The translations under genes and the position numbers were made by a program. 64,000 nt of DNA, from the NCBI RefSeq assembly GCF_001975705.1, contig NZ_CP015093.1, positions 1,612,001-1,676,000 of the forward strand, read 5' to 3'. The first letter of the stretch is position 1, and every line of letters begins with the position of its first letter. Under the pieces are notes generated by a model, which was given only the letters and a program-made list of their open reading frames with translations, made no database searches and was not told the DNA's origin. Below, one piece after another: positions 42,948 to 54,222 of this stretch. Source of the DNA: Salipiger abyssi (lineage in GTDB: Bacteria > Pseudomonadota > Alphaproteobacteria > Rhodobacterales > Rhodobacteraceae).

Positions 42948-45596
42948 ATGACGGCAGTCACGCCAATGATGGCGCAATATCTGGAGATCAAGGCGGATCA
43001 CCCCGATGCGCTGCTGTTCTACCGGATGGGCGATTTCTACGAGCTGTTCTTCGACGACGCGGCGGCGGCGGCCGAGGCGCTGGACATCGCGCTGACCAAG
43101 CGCGGCAAGCATGCGGGCGAGGATATCCCGATGTGCGGCGTGCCGGTGCATGCCGCCGAGGGCTATCTGCTGACGCTGATCCGCAAGGGGTTCCGGGTGG
43201 CTGTCTGCGAGCAGCTCGAGAGCCCGGCGGAGGCCAAGAAACGCGGCGGCAAATCCGTGGTCAAGCGCGGCGTTGTGCGACTGGTCACCCCGGGCACGCT
43301 GATCGAGGATTCGCTGCTGGAGGCGCGGCGGCACAACTACCTGGCCGCTTTGGCACGGGTTCGGGACGAATGGGCGCTGGCCTGGGCCGATATCTCCACC
43401 GGCGCGTTTCACGTGATGCCGCTGGGACAGGCGCGGATCGGCGCGGAGCTGGCGCGGCTGGCGCCGTCGGAACTGCTGGTCTCCGAAGATGTCGGCGAGA
43501 CGCTGCGCGAGGTGCTGGGCGATCTCGGTGTGTTTCCGACGGTGCTGGGCCGGGCCTCCTTCGATTCCAGCGGTGCCGAGGCGCGGCTCTGCACGCTTTA
43601 CGGGGTGCAGACGTTGGCCGGCTTCGGCAGTTTCGCGCGCTGCGAGCTGGCGGCGATGGGCGCCTTGGTCGATTATCTCGACATCACCCAGAAAGGCCGG
43701 CTGCCGCTGCTGCGCGCACCGCAGCGCGACGCGGTCTCGCGCATGTTGCAGATCGACGCGGCGACGCGGCGCAATCTGGAACTGACCCAGTCGATGAATG
43801 GCGGACGGCAGGGCTCGCTGCTCTCGGTGATCGACCGCACGGTGACCCCGGGCGGCGCGCGGCTGCTGGAGCGGCGCGTGTCGTCGCCCTCGCGCGAGCT
43901 GGACGTGATCGCGCGGCGGCTGGCAGCGCTGGACTGGGCGATCGAGAGCCCGCAGGGCTCGGCGCTGCGCGACGCGCTGCGCAAGGTGCCCGATCTCGAC
44001 CGGGCCCTGTCGCGCCTCGGGCTCGACCGTGGCGGCCCCCGCGATCTGGCAGCGGTGCGCAACGCGCTGGAACAGGCCGAGGAGATCGCGCAAGCGCTCG
44101 ACGAGGCCACCCTGCCCGAGCTGCTGGCAGAGGCGCGCGCGGCCCTGCGTGGGCATGACGACCTGCTCGCCCTGCTCGACGCGGCACTGGTCGCCGAACC
44201 GCCGCTTCTGGCGCGCGATGGCGGCTTCATCGCGCCGGGCTACGATGCCGATCTCGACGAGGCCCGCACTCTGCGCGACGAAGGCCGCAGCGTGATCGCC
44301 CGCATGCAGGGCGAGTATGCCGAGCGTGCCGGGGTTTCCTCGCTGAAGATCAAGCACAACAACGTGCTGGGCTATTTCATCGAAACCACCGCGACCCATG
44401 CGGAAAAGATGATGTCGCCGCCGCTGAACGAGACCTTCATCCACCGCCAGACCACCGCCAATCAGGTGCGCTTTACCACGGTCGAACTGACCGAGCTGGA
44501 AACCCGCATCCTGAATGCGGGAAACGAGGCGCTGGAGATCGAGAAGCGCCTCTTCGCCCGGCTGCGCGAGGCCATTCTCGACGAGGCACCGGCGCTTTCG
44601 GAGACCGGGCTGGCGCTTTCGGAATTCGACCTGGCGCTGGGGCTGGCGGATCTCTCCAGCGCGCAGGGCTGGGCGCGGCCGCAGGTCGATGACAGCCGCG
44701 CCTTCGAGATCGAGGCCGGACGCCACCCGGTGGTGGAGCGCGCCTTGCAGGCCCAGGGCGCGGGGCCTTTCATCGCCAACGATTGCGGGCTCAACGCCGA
44801 AGGCGAAAGCGCCGCGGTGACACTGCTCACAGGTCCGAACATGGCCGGTAAATCCACCTATCTGCGGCAGAACGCGCTGATCGCGCTGCTGGCGCAGATG
44901 GGCTGCTACGTGCCCGCGCAGCGCGCCCATATCGGGCTGGTGAGCCAGATCTTCAGCCGCGTCGGCGCCTCCGACGATCTGGCGCGCGGGCGCTCGACCT
45001 TCATGGTCGAGATGGTCGAGACCGCCGCGATCCTCAACCTCGCCGACGACCGGGCGCTGGTGATCCTCGACGAGATCGGGCGCGGCACCGCCACCTATGA
45101 CGGGCTCTCCATCGCCTGGGCAACGCTGGAGCATCTGCACGGCGTCAACCGGGTGCGCGGGCTTTTCGCCACCCATTACCACGAGCTGACGGTGCTGGCG
45201 GGCAAGCTTGACGGCGTGACCAATGCCACGGTGGCGGTGAAGGAATGGGACGGCGAGGTGATCTTCCTGCACGAGGTGCGCGAGGGCGCGGCGGATCGCT
45301 CCTATGGCGTGCAGGTGGCGCAGCTTGCCGGGTTGCCGAAAGCGGTGATCGACCGCGCGCGGACGGTGCTGGATGCGCTGGAACAGGGCGAACGCGAGCG
45401 GGCCGCGCCCAAGGCGCTGATCGACGATCTGCCGCTGTTCTCTGCCGCCGCCGTGGCGCCACCGCCGCAGGCCGGCCCCGCTGGGCCCTCGCCTGTCGAG
45501 GAGAAGCTCTCCACGATACGGCCTGACGACATGTCGCCGCGCGAGGCCTTGCAGGCGATCTATGAGCTGAAGGGGCTGCTGGACAGCGCCGGCTGA
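42948..45596 (+). CDS. mutS: DNA mismatch repair protein MutS
   Basis: 882 residues. The mismatch-contacting N-terminus has [15 protein letters not shown], the Phe-x-Glu motif. Walker [10 protein letters not shown] is at about 629-637, then [18 protein letters not shown] and ATHYHEL. I start at [20 protein letters not shown] (42948), family-like; a second ATG at 42915 would add 11 residues. Divergent from maeB. Confidence 0.96.
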   Translation: MTAVTPMMAQYLEIKADHPDALLFYRMGDFYELFFDDAAAAAEALDIALTKRGKHAGEDIPMCGVPVHAAEGYLLTLIRKGFRVAVCEQLESPAEAKKRGGKSVVKRGVVRLVTPGTLIEDSLLEARRHNYLAALARVRDEWALAWADISTGAFHVMPLGQARIGAELARLAPSELLVSEDVGETLREVLGDLGVFPTVLGRASFDSSGAEARLCTLYGVQTLAGFGSFARCELAAMGALVDYLDITQKGRLPLLRAPQRDAVSRMLQIDAATRRNLELTQSMNGGRQGSLLSVIDRTVTPGGARLLERRVSSPSRELDVIARRLAALDWAIESPQGSALRDALRKVPDLDRALSRLGLDRGGPRDLAAVRNALEQAEEIAQALDEATLPELLAEARAALRGHDDLLALLDAALVAEPPLLARDGGFIAPGYDADLDEARTLRDEGRSVIARMQGEYAERAGVSSLKIKHNNVLGYFIETTATHAEKMMSPPLNETFIHRQTTANQVRFTTVELTELETRILNAGNEALEIEKRLFARLREAILDEAPALSETGLALSEFDLALGLADLSSAQGWARPQVDDSRAFEIEAGRHPVVERALQAQGAGPFIANDCGLNAEGESAAVTLLTGPNMAGKSTYLRQNALIALLAQMGCYVPAQRAHIGLVSQIFSRVGASDDLARGRSTFMVEMVETAAILNLADDRALVILDEIGRGTATYDGLSIAWATLEHLHGVNRVRGLFATHYHELTVLAGKLDGVTNATVAVKEWDGEVIFLHEVREGAADRSYGVQVAQLAGLPKAVIDRARTVLDALEQGERERAAPKALIDDLPLFSAAAVAPPPQAGPAGPSPVEEKLSTIRPDDMSPREALQAIYELKGLLDSAG

Positions 45597-45607
45597 GCCA
45601 GCGGGTG

Positions 45608-45623
45608 CGTTTCACATGAAACG
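45608..45623. other. weak parS-like sequence
   Basis: CGTTTCACATGAAACG differs from the parS consensus at positions 1, 9 and 16. It lies 12 bases after mutS. The central CACATG is not symmetrical, so ParB binding is doubtful. Confidence 0.25.
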
Positions 45624-45635
45624 GAAGGCGGTGAG

Positions 45636-45656
45636 GCCCCGGATCAAGTCCGGGGC
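45636..45656. terminator. palindrome between mutS and grpE
   Basis: GCCCCGGA pairs perfectly with TCCGGGGC around TCAAG. The core CCCGGATCAAGTCCGGG is, from general knowledge, a common intergenic palindrome in alphaproteobacteria. It separates the convergent mutS and grpE genes. Confidence 0.6.
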
Positions 45657-45682
45657 GTGTGTTTTCGACCTCTGTCCGGGTC

Positions 45683-46240
45683 TCAGCTTGCGGGCATCGA
45701 GCTGACGCCGACCTGCGCCGGGCGCAGCAGCCGGTCGTAGAGCATGAAGCCCTCGGCGGAGACCTGGATGATTTCGCCCGCCTTGGTGCCGGGCACCGGC
45801 GCTTCGAACATCGCCTCGTGATGCTGCGGGTCGAACTTGTCACCAACCTCGGGGGTGATCGCACTCATGCCGTGCTTGGAGAACGTGTTGAGCAGCTCGC
45901 GCAGCGTCAGCTCGACCCCTTCGATCAGCGCGGCAGCGGCGTTTTCCTCGCGCGCGGCGTTCAGCGCCCGTTGCAGGTTGTCATAGACCGGCAGCAGATC
46001 GCGGGCGAGGCGCGAGCCGCCATATTGCTGCGCTTCGCGACGATCCTTGTCGGCGCGCTTGCGGGCGTTTTCCGCATCGGCCAGCGCGCGCATGAAGCGG
46101 TCCTTCAGCTCGTCGCGTTCGGCACGCAGCGCGTCCAGCTCGACCGCTTCGGGATCCAGCTCATCCGCATCCTCTGCGTAGGCCTCGGCCTCGGCGGCTT
46201 CGATGTCATCGAGAAACTCGTCGTTCTTCGGGTCTGCCAT
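45683..46240 (-). CDS. grpE: nucleotide exchange factor GrpE
   Basis: 185-residue DnaK cochaperone. After an acidic N-terminus comes a long dimerising helix (ELKDRFMRALADAENARKRA), then LLPVYDNLQRAL and the beta domain HHEAMFEAPVPGTKAGEIIQ. Follows hrcA by nine bases on the same strand, as is common in alphaproteobacteria. Confidence 0.95.
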   Translation of the reverse strand: MADPKNDEFLDDIEAAEAEAYAEDADELDPEAVELDALRAERDELKDRFMRALADAENARKRADKDRREAQQYGGSRLARDLLPVYDNLQRALNAAREENAAAALIEGVELTLRELLNTFSKHGMSAITPEVGDKFDPQHHEAMFEAPVPGTKAGEIIQVSAEGFMLYDRLLRPAQVGVSSMPAS

Positions 46241-46249
46241 TCTTCACCT

Positions 46250-47314
46250 CTAGCTCCGCTCGGCAATCAGCTTGCCGACCAGCTGTGCCGTGTAATCCAC
46301 GATCGGGACGATCCGGCCATAGTTGAGACGCGTGGGGCCGATGACGCCCACCGCGCCGATGATCTTACGATCCGCGTTCATATAGGGAGAGACCACCAGA
46401 GAGGAACCCGAAAGTGAGAAAAGTTTGTTCTCGGAGCCGATAAAAATGCGCACACCGTCGCCGGTTTCGGCCAGTTCCAGGAACTCGGCGATGTCGCGCT
46501 TGCGCTCGAGATCGTCGAAGAGGTTGCGGATGCGGTCGAGCTCTTCGGTTTCCGCCTCGGTGCCGAGGAGATTCGCGCGCCCGCGCACGATCAGCCGCGC
46601 CGAGGTGTCGCCCTGATCCTCCCAGCTCGCCAGCCCCGCCTCGATCAGATCGGCGGCGAGCGTGTCGATCTCCTGCCGGCGCCGGGCGATTTCCTCGGCC
46701 ATGATGTTGCGCAGCTCGGCAAGCGTGCGGCCTCCGATCAGCGCGTTGAGGAAATTCGCCGCCTCGCGCATCGAGCTCGGGGTCTGGCCGGGCGGCGGCG
46801 TGAACAGGCGGTTTTCCACATGGCCGTCGGCAAAGACCAGCACCACCAGCGCGCGGTCATGACCGAGGCTGACGAATTCGATATGCTTGATCGGCGCCTC
46901 GTGTTTCGGGGTCAGCACCAGCGAGGCGCCATGGGTGACACCGGAAAGCGCCGCGCCCACCCGGTCGAGCACGCCGCCGACATCGTCGGCGCCCGAACCC
47001 AGCGTGGCGTCGAGCTTTTCGCGGTCGGTGTGATCGAGATCGCGCACCTCCAGCAGACCGTCGACGAACATGCGCAGGCCGAGTTGCGTGGGGATGCGCC
47101 CGGCGCTCACATGCGGGCTATCGAGCAGGCCGAGGAATTCGAGATCCTGCATCACATTGCGGATCGTCGCAGCGGAGACCTTTTCGCTGAGCGTACGCGT
47201 GAGGGTACGCGAGCCCACCGGCTCGCCCAGTTCGAGATAGGTTTCCACGACCTTGCGAAACACTTCGCGCGAGCGGTCGTTCATTTCGTCGAACAGTCGG
47301 TTTCGCTCTTTCAT
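46250..47314 (-). CDS. hrcA: heat-inducible transcription repressor HrcA
   Basis: 354-residue repressor of heat-shock operons. The N-terminal winged helix has [20 protein letters not shown] then [20 protein letters not shown], followed by AGRIPT and the C-terminal domain ending [17 protein letters not shown]. It binds CIRCE inverted repeats (TTAGCACTC-N9-GAGTGCTAA). I do not see one near its own start, so its targets lie outside the window. Divergent from rph. Confidence 0.95.
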   Translation of the reverse strand: MKERNRLFDEMNDRSREVFRKVVETYLELGEPVGSRTLTRTLSEKVSAATIRNVMQDLEFLGLLDSPHVSAGRIPTQLGLRMFVDGLLEVRDLDHTDREKLDATLGSGADDVGGVLDRVGAALSGVTHGASLVLTPKHEAPIKHIEFVSLGHDRALVVLVFADGHVENRLFTPPPGQTPSSMREAANFLNALIGGRTLAELRNIMAEEIARRRQEIDTLAADLIEAGLASWEDQGDTSARLIVRGRANLLGTEAETEELDRIRNLFDDLERKRDIAEFLELAETGDGVRIFIGSENKLFSLSGSSLVVSPYMNADRKIIGAVGVIGPTRLNYGRIVPIVDYTAQLVGKLIAERS

Positions 47315-47428
47315 CCCGTCTCTCTCCGCCTCTTGCGGTCATTAAAGGCCGGTATCCGGCGCCGTCAATCGGGGTTGCGGGGATTGCAAGGCATCAGTAT
47401 CCCGGTCGCAATCGAGAAAGGGGCGCCG

Positions 47429-48142
47429 ATGAGACCGTCAGGACGAGATTTAAGCGAAATGCGGACCGTTTCAATCGAAACGGGTGTGACAAAACACGCG
47501 GAGGGGTCCTGCCTGATCAAGGTCGGCGACACCCATGTGATCTGCACCGCCTCGATCGAGGAGCGGGTGCCGCCCTTCATCAAGGGGTCCGGCCTGGGCT
47601 GGGTCACGGCGGAATACGGCATGCTGCCGCGCTCGACCGGGTCGCGCATGCGGCGCGAGGCGGCGAGCGGCAAACAGGGTGGCCGCACGGTGGAGATCCA
47701 GCGTCTGATCGGGCGCTCGCTGCGCGCGGGCGTCGACCGGGTGGCGCTCGGGGAGCGGCAGATCACCGTGGATTGCGACGTTATCCAGGCCGATGGCGGC
47801 ACGCGCTGCGCGGCGATCACCGGCGGCTGGGTCGCCCTGAAACTGGCGGTGAACAAGCTGATGAAAGCCGGGCTCGTGGTCAGCGATCCGCTGGTCTCGC
47901 CGGTGGCGGCGGTGAGCTGCGGCATCTATGCCGGGCAGCCGGTGCTGGATCTGGATTACCCCGAGGACAGCGAGGCCGGCGTCGACGGGAATTTCATCCT
48001 GCGCGGTGACGGGCAGCTGATCGAAGTGCAGATGTCTGCGGAGGGCGCGACCTTTTCGCGTGCGCAGATGGGCCAGCTCATGGATCTGGCGGAAGCCGGG
48101 GTTTCGGAACTGGTGGCGGCGCAGAAGGCAGCCGTGGCATGA
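47429..48142 (+). CDS. rph: ribonuclease PH
   Basis: 237-residue phosphorolytic 3'-5' exoribonuclease that trims t[23 protein letters not shown] is the family start, then [20 protein letters not shown], and [19 protein letters not shown] with the catalytic region. The ATG at 47429 follows AGAAAGGGGC. Its stop overlaps the rdgB start in ATGA. Confidence 0.96.
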   Translation: MRPSGRDLSEMRTVSIETGVTKHAEGSCLIKVGDTHVICTASIEERVPPFIKGSGLGWVTAEYGMLPRSTGSRMRREAASGKQGGRTVEIQRLIGRSLRAGVDRVALGERQITVDCDVIQADGGTRCAAITGGWVALKLAVNKLMKAGLVVSDPLVSPVAAVSCGIYAGQPVLDLDYPEDSEAGVDGNFILRGDGQLIEVQMSAEGATFSRAQMGQLMDLAEAGVSELVAAQKAAVA

Positions 48143-48750
48143 CCCGGCGCTTTGAGGGTGAGCGGCTGCTGGTCGCCACCCACAACAAGGGAAAGCTGGT
48201 GGAGATCGCCGATCTTCTGACGCCATATAGCGTCAATGTCGTCGGCGCCGCCGAGATGGGTCTGCCCGAGCCGGACGAGACCGGCACCACATTTGTGGAA
48301 AATGCGCGGATCAAGGCGCATGCCGCGGCCAAGGCGACGGGACTGCCGGCGCTCTCGGATGATAGCGGTATCGAGATCGACGCTCTGGACGGCGCGCCGG
48401 GCGTCTATACGGCGGATTGGGCCGAAACAGAGACGGGCCGCGATTTTGTCATGGCGATGGAGCGCGCGCATCGGGAGCTGCTGGCCTCCGGCGCAGCGCA
48501 GCCCTGGACTGCGCGCTTCTGCTGCACGCTGGTTCTGGCTTGGCCCGATGGCCATGACGAAGTGTTCCCCGGTGTGATGGAGGGACAGGTGGTCTGGCCG
48601 ATGCGTGGTGATCAGGGGCACGGCTACGATCCCGTGTTCCAACCACACGGCTACGACATCACCTTCGGCGAGATGGACCGCTGGGAAAAGAACCGCATCA
48701 GCCATCGCGCCGATGCGTTCAAGAAATTCGTGTCGGGCTGTTTTGGCTGA
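48139..48750 (+). CDS. rdgB: dITP/XTP pyrophosphatase (RdgB/HAM1)
   Basis: 203 residues. Removes inosine and xanthosine triphosphates from the nucleotide pool. [34 protein letters not shown], and [13 protein letters not shown] are hallmarks. Its TGA lies within the first codons of hemW. Confidence 0.95.
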   Translation: MTRRFEGERLLVATHNKGKLVEIADLLTPYSVNVVGAAEMGLPEPDETGTTFVENARIKAHAAAKATGLPALSDDSGIEIDALDGAPGVYTADWAETETGRDFVMAMERAHRELLASGAAQPWTARFCCTLVLAWPDGHDEVFPGVMEGQVVWPMRGDQGHGYDPVFQPHGYDITFGEMDRWEKNRISHRADAFKKFVSGCFG

Positions 48751-49900
48751 GACCTGGCGCCCGGGCGGTTTCGCTCTCTATGTGCATTGGCCGTTCTGCG
48801 AGACCAAATGCCCTTATTGCGATTTCAATAGTCATGTCGTGCGCCATGTGGACCAGACTCGCTGGGCCGAGGCGCTGGTGCGCGAGTTGGCGCGCTATGG
48901 GCGGCAGACCGAAGGGCGCGTACTCTCCTCGATCTATTTCGGCGGCGGCACACCGTCTCTGATGCTGCCTGAAACCGTGGGTGCGGTGCTGCGTGCGTCG
49001 CGCGATCACTGGGCCTGGGCCAACGATATCGAGATCACGCTGGAGGCGAATCCGCGCTCGGTGGAAGCGGAGAAATTCGACGGCTTTGCCGCTGCCGGCG
49101 TGAATCGTGTGTCGCTCGGTGTGCAAGCATTGCGGCCGGACGATCTGCGCAAGCTCGGGCGGCTGCACAATGTGGATGAGGCGCTTGCGGCGCTGGATAT
49201 CGCAAAGTCGGTATTTTCGCGCGTGAGTTTCGATCTCATCTATGCGCGGCAGGGTCAGAGCCTTGCCGACTGGGAGCAGGAGCTGCGCGAGGCGCTGGAT
49301 CTGGCCGGCGATCACCTGTCGCTCTACCAGCTCACAATCGAGGAAGGCACCGCCTTCTGGGACCGCGCGCAGGCGGGGAAACTGCGCGGCTTGCCCGGCG
49401 AGGATCTGGGCGCGGATCTATATATCGCGACGCAGGAAATTTGCGAGGCAGCGGGGTTTCCGGCTTATGAAGTCTCGAACCATGCCGCACCGGACGCGAT
49501 GTCGCGGCACAATCTGGTTTACTGGCGCGGCGGTGATTACGTCGGGATCGGACCCGGGGCCCATGGGCGTGTCGGCTTGAACGGGCAACGATTTGCAACC
49601 GTGGCGCGGCGGGCGCCTGGCGACTGGCTTTCAGCTGCGGAAAGCGGCAATGGCGATCTTGAGGCCGAGCCGCTGAGCGATGCGGATATCTGGAACGAAT
49701 ATCTGATGATGGGGCTGCGGCTTTCCGAAGGGATTTGCCGCGAGAGAGCGTCATCGCTTGGGCCTTCGCAAATTTCCGAGGAGACGCTGGTGCGTTTTGA
49801 AGAACTCGGGCTGATCTGGCGAACGGACGAGCGCTTTGGTGCGACGCGCGAAGGACGGATGGTTCTGAATGCGCTGACGGCCGAGTTGCTGACGGACTGA
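48743..49900 (+). CDS. hemW: radical SAM heme chaperone HemW
   Basis: 385 residues with the radical-SAM cysteines in [13 protein letters not shown] near residue 19 and [10 protein letters not shown] after it, then the HemW-specific C-terminus. It delivers heme to respiratory proteins (formerly named as oxygen-independent coproporphyrinogen oxidase). I start at TTG 48743, overlapping the rdgB stop by 8 bases, since [18 protein letters not shown] matches family N-termini and no ATG occurs early in this frame. Confidence 0.9.
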   Translation: MAETWRPGGFALYVHWPFCETKCPYCDFNSHVVRHVDQTRWAEALVRELARYGRQTEGRVLSSIYFGGGTPSLMLPETVGAVLRASRDHWAWANDIEITLEANPRSVEAEKFDGFAAAGVNRVSLGVQALRPDDLRKLGRLHNVDEALAALDIAKSVFSRVSFDLIYARQGQSLADWEQELREALDLAGDHLSLYQLTIEEGTAFWDRAQAGKLRGLPGEDLGADLYIATQEICEAAGFPAYEVSNHAAPDAMSRHNLVYWRGGDYVGIGPGAHGRVGLNGQRFATVARRAPGDWLSAAESGNGDLEAEPLSDADIWNEYLMMGLRLSEGICRERASSLGPSQISEETLVRFEELGLIWRTDERFGATREGRMVLNALTAELLTD

Positions 49901-49951
49901 GATTTTCTGAATTTTGGAAATCCGACCGGGTGCGCGAGCGCGAACCATCAT

Positions 49952-49980
49952 GGGAAAGGCGCGTCGAAACCGCCTTTCCC
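49952..49980. terminator. bidirectional terminator between hemW and parB
   Basis: GGGAAAGGCG and CGCCTTTCCC form a perfect 10-base stem around a nine-base loop, placed between the convergent hemW and parB genes. No long T run follows on either side. Confidence 0.75.
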
Positions 49981-49990
49981 GGATCTTAGC

Positions 49991-50896
49991 TCAACGCGTG
50001 GCGCTGAGGATCATGCAGAGAGAATCCAGCTCTTCGAAAGACTCATAGGAGATCGTCAGCTTGCCCGACTCCTTGCCCGGGGCATGCGCAATCGAAACTT
50101 TCATCCCGAGCGCCGCAGAGATATCGCCTTCGAGTGCCTTGGTGTCGGCATCCTTGTCCATCTCGTAGGACGCCGCTGGCGCCTTGCGTTGCGGTGGCTG
50201 GGTTTCGGCGCGCAGCAACGCTTCGGCCTGGCGGACCGAAAGCTTTTTGCGCATGATCTCTTCGGCCATCCGGTCGGGATCGCGAGCAGTGACGAGAGTC
50301 CGCGCGTGACCGGCGCTCAGCTCGCCATTGCGCACATGTTCCTGAACGCCGTCAGGCAGATTGAGCAGTCGCAGAAGGTTGGCGATATGGCTGCGGCTTT
50401 TGCCCAGGGCCTCGGCGATCTTTTCCTGAGTATGGCCGAAGCGGTACATGAGTTGCTTGTAGCCGGCCGCCTCTTCGATGGCATTGAGATCGGCGCGCTG
50501 GATGTTCTCGATGATCGCGATCTCGAGCGTCTCCTGATCGCTGAGCTCGCGGATCAAAACCGGCACTTCATGCAGCTGGGCAAGCTGCGCGGCGCGCCAG
50601 CGGCGTTCACCGGCGACGATTTCGTATTGGCCATCCTCTGCCGGTGCCGGGCGGACGATGATCGGCTGAATGATACCCTTGGTACGAATGGAATCGGACA
50701 GCTCCTGAAGCTGTTCCGGCGTAAAGCTGCGGCGCGGCTGATCCTTGTTCGGCACCAGCTTTTCGATGGGAACAAGACGATCCGGCGTCTTCGGCGTGGT
50801 CTCCTCAGCACTTTGCGTGGGCTGGATGTCAACATCGGACATCAGCGCCGAGAGGCCGCGACCCAATCCGCGGCGGGGTTCCTTTTTATCTGACAT
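49991..50896 (-). CDS. parB: chromosome partitioning protein ParB
   Basis: 301-residue CTPase clamp that loads at parS and spreads. The N-terminus [19 protein letters not shown] holds the ParA-activating LGRGLSAL peptide. GERRWRA (96-102) is the CTP-binding box, and [20 protein letters not shown] (about 155-175) the parS-reading helix-turn-helix. Lies 23 bases after parA. Two perfect parS sites lie 1.4 and 3.3 kb upstream of its start. Confidence 0.97.
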   Translation of the reverse strand: MSDKKEPRRGLGRGLSALMSDVDIQPTQSAEETTPKTPDRLVPIEKLVPNKDQPRRSFTPEQLQELSDSIRTKGIIQPIIVRPAPAEDGQYEIVAGERRWRAAQLAQLHEVPVLIRELSDQETLEIAIIENIQRADLNAIEEAAGYKQLMYRFGHTQEKIAEALGKSRSHIANLLRLLNLPDGVQEHVRNGELSAGHARTLVTARDPDRMAEEIMRKKLSVRQAEALLRAETQPPQRKAPAASYEMDKDADTKALEGDISAALGMKVSIAHAPGKESGKLTISYESFEELDSLCMILSATR

Positions 50897-50919
50897 GTCT
50901 GCTCTTTCTGTTCTGTAGG

Positions 50920-51729
50920 TCAGGCGGCAAGGCGGGCATTCTTGCGCAGCAATTCATCGGCCAGGGCGCGATACGCGGTCGCGCCCTTGGACTGGCCATC
51001 GTAAGACAGCACCGGCATGGCAAAGGACGGTGCTTCGCTGACGCGGACATTGCGCGGAATCACGGTGGCGAAGACGAGATCCCCGAGATTTTCGCGCGCA
51101 TCATCCTCGACCTGACGGGACAGGTTGTTGCGTGCGTCGTACATCGTCAGGAGGACGCCCTCAATCCGCAGATCGGGATTGGCGGTCTGTCTGACTTCAC
51201 GGATCGTCAGCATCAATTGCGACAGGCCTTCCAGCGCGAAGAACTCGCTTTGCAGAGGTACCAGAACGGAATGCGCTGCGACCATCGCATTGACCGTGAG
51301 GAGGTTGAGCGAAGGTGGGCAATCGATCAGCACGTAGTCGTAGCCGAAGCGGTCCATTCCCGTCTGGCGAAGCGCGTCGTGCAGAAGAAAGCTGCGCTTT
51401 TCATTCGCCACCAGTTCAATATCCGCAGAGCTGAGGTCGACCGTGGCAGGAATCAGATCGAGCTGCGGCTGGTCCGTCTTCTGAATGACCTGCTCAAGCT
51501 CGATATCCTCGAGCAGAAGCTCGTAAGTTGTGTATTCGCGCTCATCCGGCTCAATGCCAAGTCCGGTGGAGGAGTTGCCTTGCGGATCGAGATCGACCAC
51601 CAAAATCCGCATGCCGCGTTCGGCCAGCGCCGCACCCAGATTGATCGTGGTCGTGGTCTTCCCCACCCCGCCTTTTTGGTTTGCGATGGCAATGATTTTG
51701 GGGCCGCTAGGCCGCGACGGATCAGACAT
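50920..51729 (-). CDS. parA: chromosome partitioning ATPase ParA
   Basis: 269 residues with the deviant Walker A KGGVGKTTT at 19-27 (IIAIANQKGGVGKTTTTINL) and VVDLDPQGNSSTGL. Forms ATP-dependent dimers on DNA that pull ParB-parS complexes. Its start overlaps the rsmG stop by 8 bases, so the two are co-translated. The segregation genes thus ride on the tRNA/rRNA modification operon, the usual alphaproteobacterial layout. Confidence 0.97.
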   Translation of the reverse strand: MSDPSRPSGPKIIAIANQKGGVGKTTTTINLGAALAERGMRILVVDLDPQGNSSTGLGIEPDEREYTTYELLLEDIELEQVIQKTDQPQLDLIPATVDLSSADIELVANEKRSFLLHDALRQTGMDRFGYDYVLIDCPPSLNLLTVNAMVAAHSVLVPLQSEFFALEGLSQLMLTIREVRQTANPDLRIEGVLLTMYDARNNLSRQVEDDARENLGDLVFATVIPRNVRVSEAPSFAMPVLSYDGQSKGATAYRALADELLRKNARLAA

Positions 51730-52345
51730 GTGTCAGAGCTCCGATGGTCAGGACGACTGCGTTGGGATCGGTGATACTTGTACGACGCTCGCAGGAAAAC
51801 TTCCACGATTCCTCTGCTGCGGCGATCTCTTTTTTCCAATTGGCACCCTTGAGGAAAAGCGCCTGCCCGATCGGGTTCAGATGCCGATCTGCAAAGGATA
51901 GCAAGGTCGACAGATCGGCAAGCGCGCGGGCGCTCAGGATATCGGCGCGCAACGGCGGGATTTCTTCGATCCGCTCAACGATAACTTGGCCCGCCGTTTC
52001 GGTTTCGCGAAGCGCAGTGCGCAAGAAAACCGCCTTACGCTGATCGCTCTCCACCAACTTCACTTCGAGATCCGGCGCAAGCTCGCTCGCCAGGATTGCG
52101 ACGACCAGCCCAGGAAAGCCACCACCGGAGCCCAGATCCACCCAGAGGCCCCTGCGATGCCGAGGACACTGAAAGATCTGCGCGGAGTCAACGATGTGGC
52201 GGGTCCAGCGATCCTCCAGAGTGGCACGGGAGACGAGGTTGATCTTGGGAGACCATTTTTCCAGAAGCGTGGCGAGATGGCTCAGACGATCCAGTGTTTC
52301 ACGTGAAACATCCAGGTCCGGAAGCCGAGGATCCAAAAGCGTCAT
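51722..52345 (-). CDS. rsmG: 16S rRNA (guanine527-N7)-methyltransferase
   Basis: 207 residues (old name GidB). SAM motif [17 protein letters not shown] is clear. Residues about 12-17, DVSRET, are encoded by the perfect parS at 52295-52310. Its start overlaps the mnmG stop by 4 bases (ATGA). Loss of this enzyme is known elsewhere to give low-level streptomycin resistance. Confidence 0.95.
   Translation of the reverse strand: MTLLDPRLPDLDVSRETLDRLSHLATLLEKWSPKINLVSRATLEDRWTRHIVDSAQIFQCPRHRRGLWVDLGSGGGFPGLVVAILASELAPDLEVKLVESDQRKAVFLRTALRETETAGQVIVERIEEIPPLRADILSARALADLSTLLSFADRHLNPIGQALFLKGANWKKEIAAAEESWKFSCERRTSITDPNAVVLTIGALTHV
52295..52310. other. parS site 1, perfect consensus
   Basis: TGTTTCACGTGAAACA, an exact 16-base palindrome identical to the conserved bacterial parS. 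It lies inside rsmG and encodes VSRET in that gene, 1.4 kb from the parB start and about 5 kb from the putative oriC. Confidence 0.95.
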
Positions 52346-54219
52346 GCGGATTTCGCTTCGCTGTAACGCCGCAGCCGGAGAAGCAGCAACGAAAGCGCCG
52401 CCGGCGTCATTCCATCAACCTTGGCAGCTTGCGCAAGGTTTTCCGGCCGCGCGAGCGAAAGCTTGTGCTTCAATTCGTTCGAAAGACCTTCAACAGCAGC
52501 GAAATCGAACCCGTTGGGTATCGTCATCGATTCATCGCGGCGCAAGGCCTCGACGTCGCGCTGCTGACGTGCGATATAATTCGCATAAAGCGCATCCCGC
52601 TCCAACTGCTCCGCGATCTCGAATTCAATGGCAGCAAAGGCCGGTTCGCCCGATTTCAGCAGAGCCATCGTCACGTCCGGAAAAGCCAAAAGCTGGAACC
52701 CATTCCGCTTCTGACCATCCGGCGCCACAGCGATGCCCATTTCGCCGAGAGCTTTCGGAGCAAAAGTATGCCCCTCCAAAAGCCCCCTGCCCCGCTCAAG
52801 TTTCGCCCGCTTATCCTCAAAGGCTATACGGCGCACCTCTGATATGCATCCGAGCGCAATAGCCTTGGGAGTCAGCCGCTGATCCGCGTTGTCGGCGCGC
52901 AATGACAGACGGAACTCCGCTCGCGAGGTGAACATGCGATACGGTTCACTGACCCCGCGCGAGGTCAGATCGTCCACCATCACACCGACATAGGATTCCG
53001 AGCGTCCGAACTGCACTGGTTCCTCGCCCATGGCGTCTCTTGCCGCGTTCAAACCTGCGACAAGACCTTGCGCCGCGGCTTCCTCATAGCCCGTCGTCCC
53101 GTTGATCTGTCCCGCCAGATACAAACCGCTGACGGCTCGGACAGCCAAACGGAGATCCAGAGAGCGGGGATCGACGAAGTCATATTCGATCGCATAGCCA
53201 GGCTGAAAAATCTCTGCTTTCTCAAGCCCGGCAATAGACCGCACGTAGTCGGTTTGAACCTCTTGGGGCAGAGACGTGGAAATCCCATTGGGATATATGG
53301 TGGGATCGTCCAGCCCCTCGGGCTCCAGAAAGATCTGATGCGAGGTCTTGTCGGCAAACCGGACAACCTTGTCCTCAATGGACGGGCAGTATCGCGGGCC
53401 GACCCCCTCGATACGTCCCCCATACATTGCGGAACGGTCAAGATTCTCGCGAATGATTTCGTGAGTACGCTCATTGGTGTGGGTGATCCCGCAACTCACC
53501 TGACGCACCGCCGGCTCCTTCGAGAGGAACGAAAACATCACGGGCACTTCATCTCCCGGCTGATCTTCGAGCTGAGACCAGTCAATGGTCCGTCCATCCA
53601 GACGCGGTGGCGTCCCCGTCTTCAAACGCCCAAGCTCAAGCCCGAGATCGTCAATCCGCTCCGCCAGCCGCACTGAGGGCCGGTCTCCCATACGTCCGCC
53701 CGGGCGCGATTGATCGCCGATATGAATCACACCGCGAAGAAATGTCCCCGTCGTCAGCACAACCGCCCCTGCGATCAGCCGCGTACCATCCCCAAGAACA
53801 ACGCCTTGTACGATCTCGCCGGACTGAATCAGGTCAATGACCTCGCCCTCGACAATGCTCAGGTTTGGCGTGTTGTGCATTTCCCGCTGCATCGCCTGAC
53901 GATAGAGCTTGCGATCTGCCTGCGCGCGCGGCCCCTGAACAGCAGGCCCTTTGCGCCGGTTCAGCAGTCGGAACTGAATCCCGGCCTGATCCGCAACGCG
54001 CCCCATCACCCCGTCCATCGCATCGATCTCGCGCACGAGATGACCTTTGCCCAGGCCGCCAATCGCCGGATTACAGGACATCACGCCAATGCCCGCCTCG
54101 GTCAATGTCACCAAAGCCGTGCGCGCACCCTGGCGCGCCGCCGCTGCTGCCGCCTCTGCGCCGGCATGACCACCGCCGACGACAACCACATCGAAGTCGC
54201 GTTGTTTCACGTGAAACAC
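52342..54219 (-). CDS. mnmG: tRNA uridine 34 carboxymethylaminomethyl enzyme MnmG
   Basis: 625-residue FAD protein (old name GidA) that with MnmE modifies the wobble uridine. [20 protein letters not shown] is the N-terminus (FAD site GGGHAG at 15-20); [11 protein letters not shown] and [13 protein letters not shown] are typical. The start is GTG at 54219, and its first codons FHVK are made from the parS at 54203-54218. Three bases separate it from the mnmE stop. Confidence 0.97.
   Translation of the reverse strand: MFHVKQRDFDVVVVGGGHAGAEAAAAAARQGARTALVTLTEAGIGVMSCNPAIGGLGKGHLVREIDAMDGVMGRVADQAGIQFRLLNRRKGPAVQGPRAQADRKLYRQAMQREMHNTPNLSIVEGEVIDLIQSGEIVQGVVLGDGTRLIAGAVVLTTGTFLRGVIHIGDQSRPGGRMGDRPSVRLAERIDDLGLELGRLKTGTPPRLDGRTIDWSQLEDQPGDEVPVMFSFLSKEPAVRQVSCGITHTNERTHEIIRENLDRSAMYGGRIEGVGPRYCPSIEDKVVRFADKTSHQIFLEPEGLDDPTIYPNGISTSLPQEVQTDYVRSIAGLEKAEIFQPGYAIEYDFVDPRSLDLRLAVRAVSGLYLAGQINGTTGYEEAAAQGLVAGLNAARDAMGEEPVQFGRSESYVGVMVDDLTSRGVSEPYRMFTSRAEFRLSLRADNADQRLTPKAIALGCISEVRRIAFEDKRAKLERGRGLLEGHTFAPKALGEMGIAVAPDGQKRNGFQLLAFPDVTMALLKSGEPAFAAIEFEIAEQLERDALYANYIARQQRDVEALRRDESMTIPNGFDFAAVEGLSNELKHKLSLARPENLAQAAKVDGMTPAALSLLLLRLRRYSEAKSA
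54203..54218. other. parS site 2, perfect consensus, across mnmG start
   Basis: TGTTTCACGTGAAACA again, perfect. It begins inside the mnmG GTG start codon, so the parS sequence itself dictates residues Phe-His-Val-Lys. ParB bound here could also influence mnmG translation or transcription, which is speculation. Confidence 0.95.
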
Positions 54220-54222
54220 TCC

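Noticed and set aside
39664..42951. 1,095-codon plus-strand open frame opposite maeB and the ribokinase-like gene
   Set aside because: It has His/Arg/Gly-rich low-complexity composition typical of antisense shadows, and maeB and the kinase have clear motifs on the other strand.
43404..43419. GTTTCACGTGATG in mutS as a parS site
   Set aside because: Only the left half fits; the right half is TGATGC instead of TGAAAC.
47315..47428. CIRCE operator between hrcA and rph
   Set aside because: No TTAGCACTC/GAGTGCTAA pair is present in this gap or elsewhere near hrcA-grpE.
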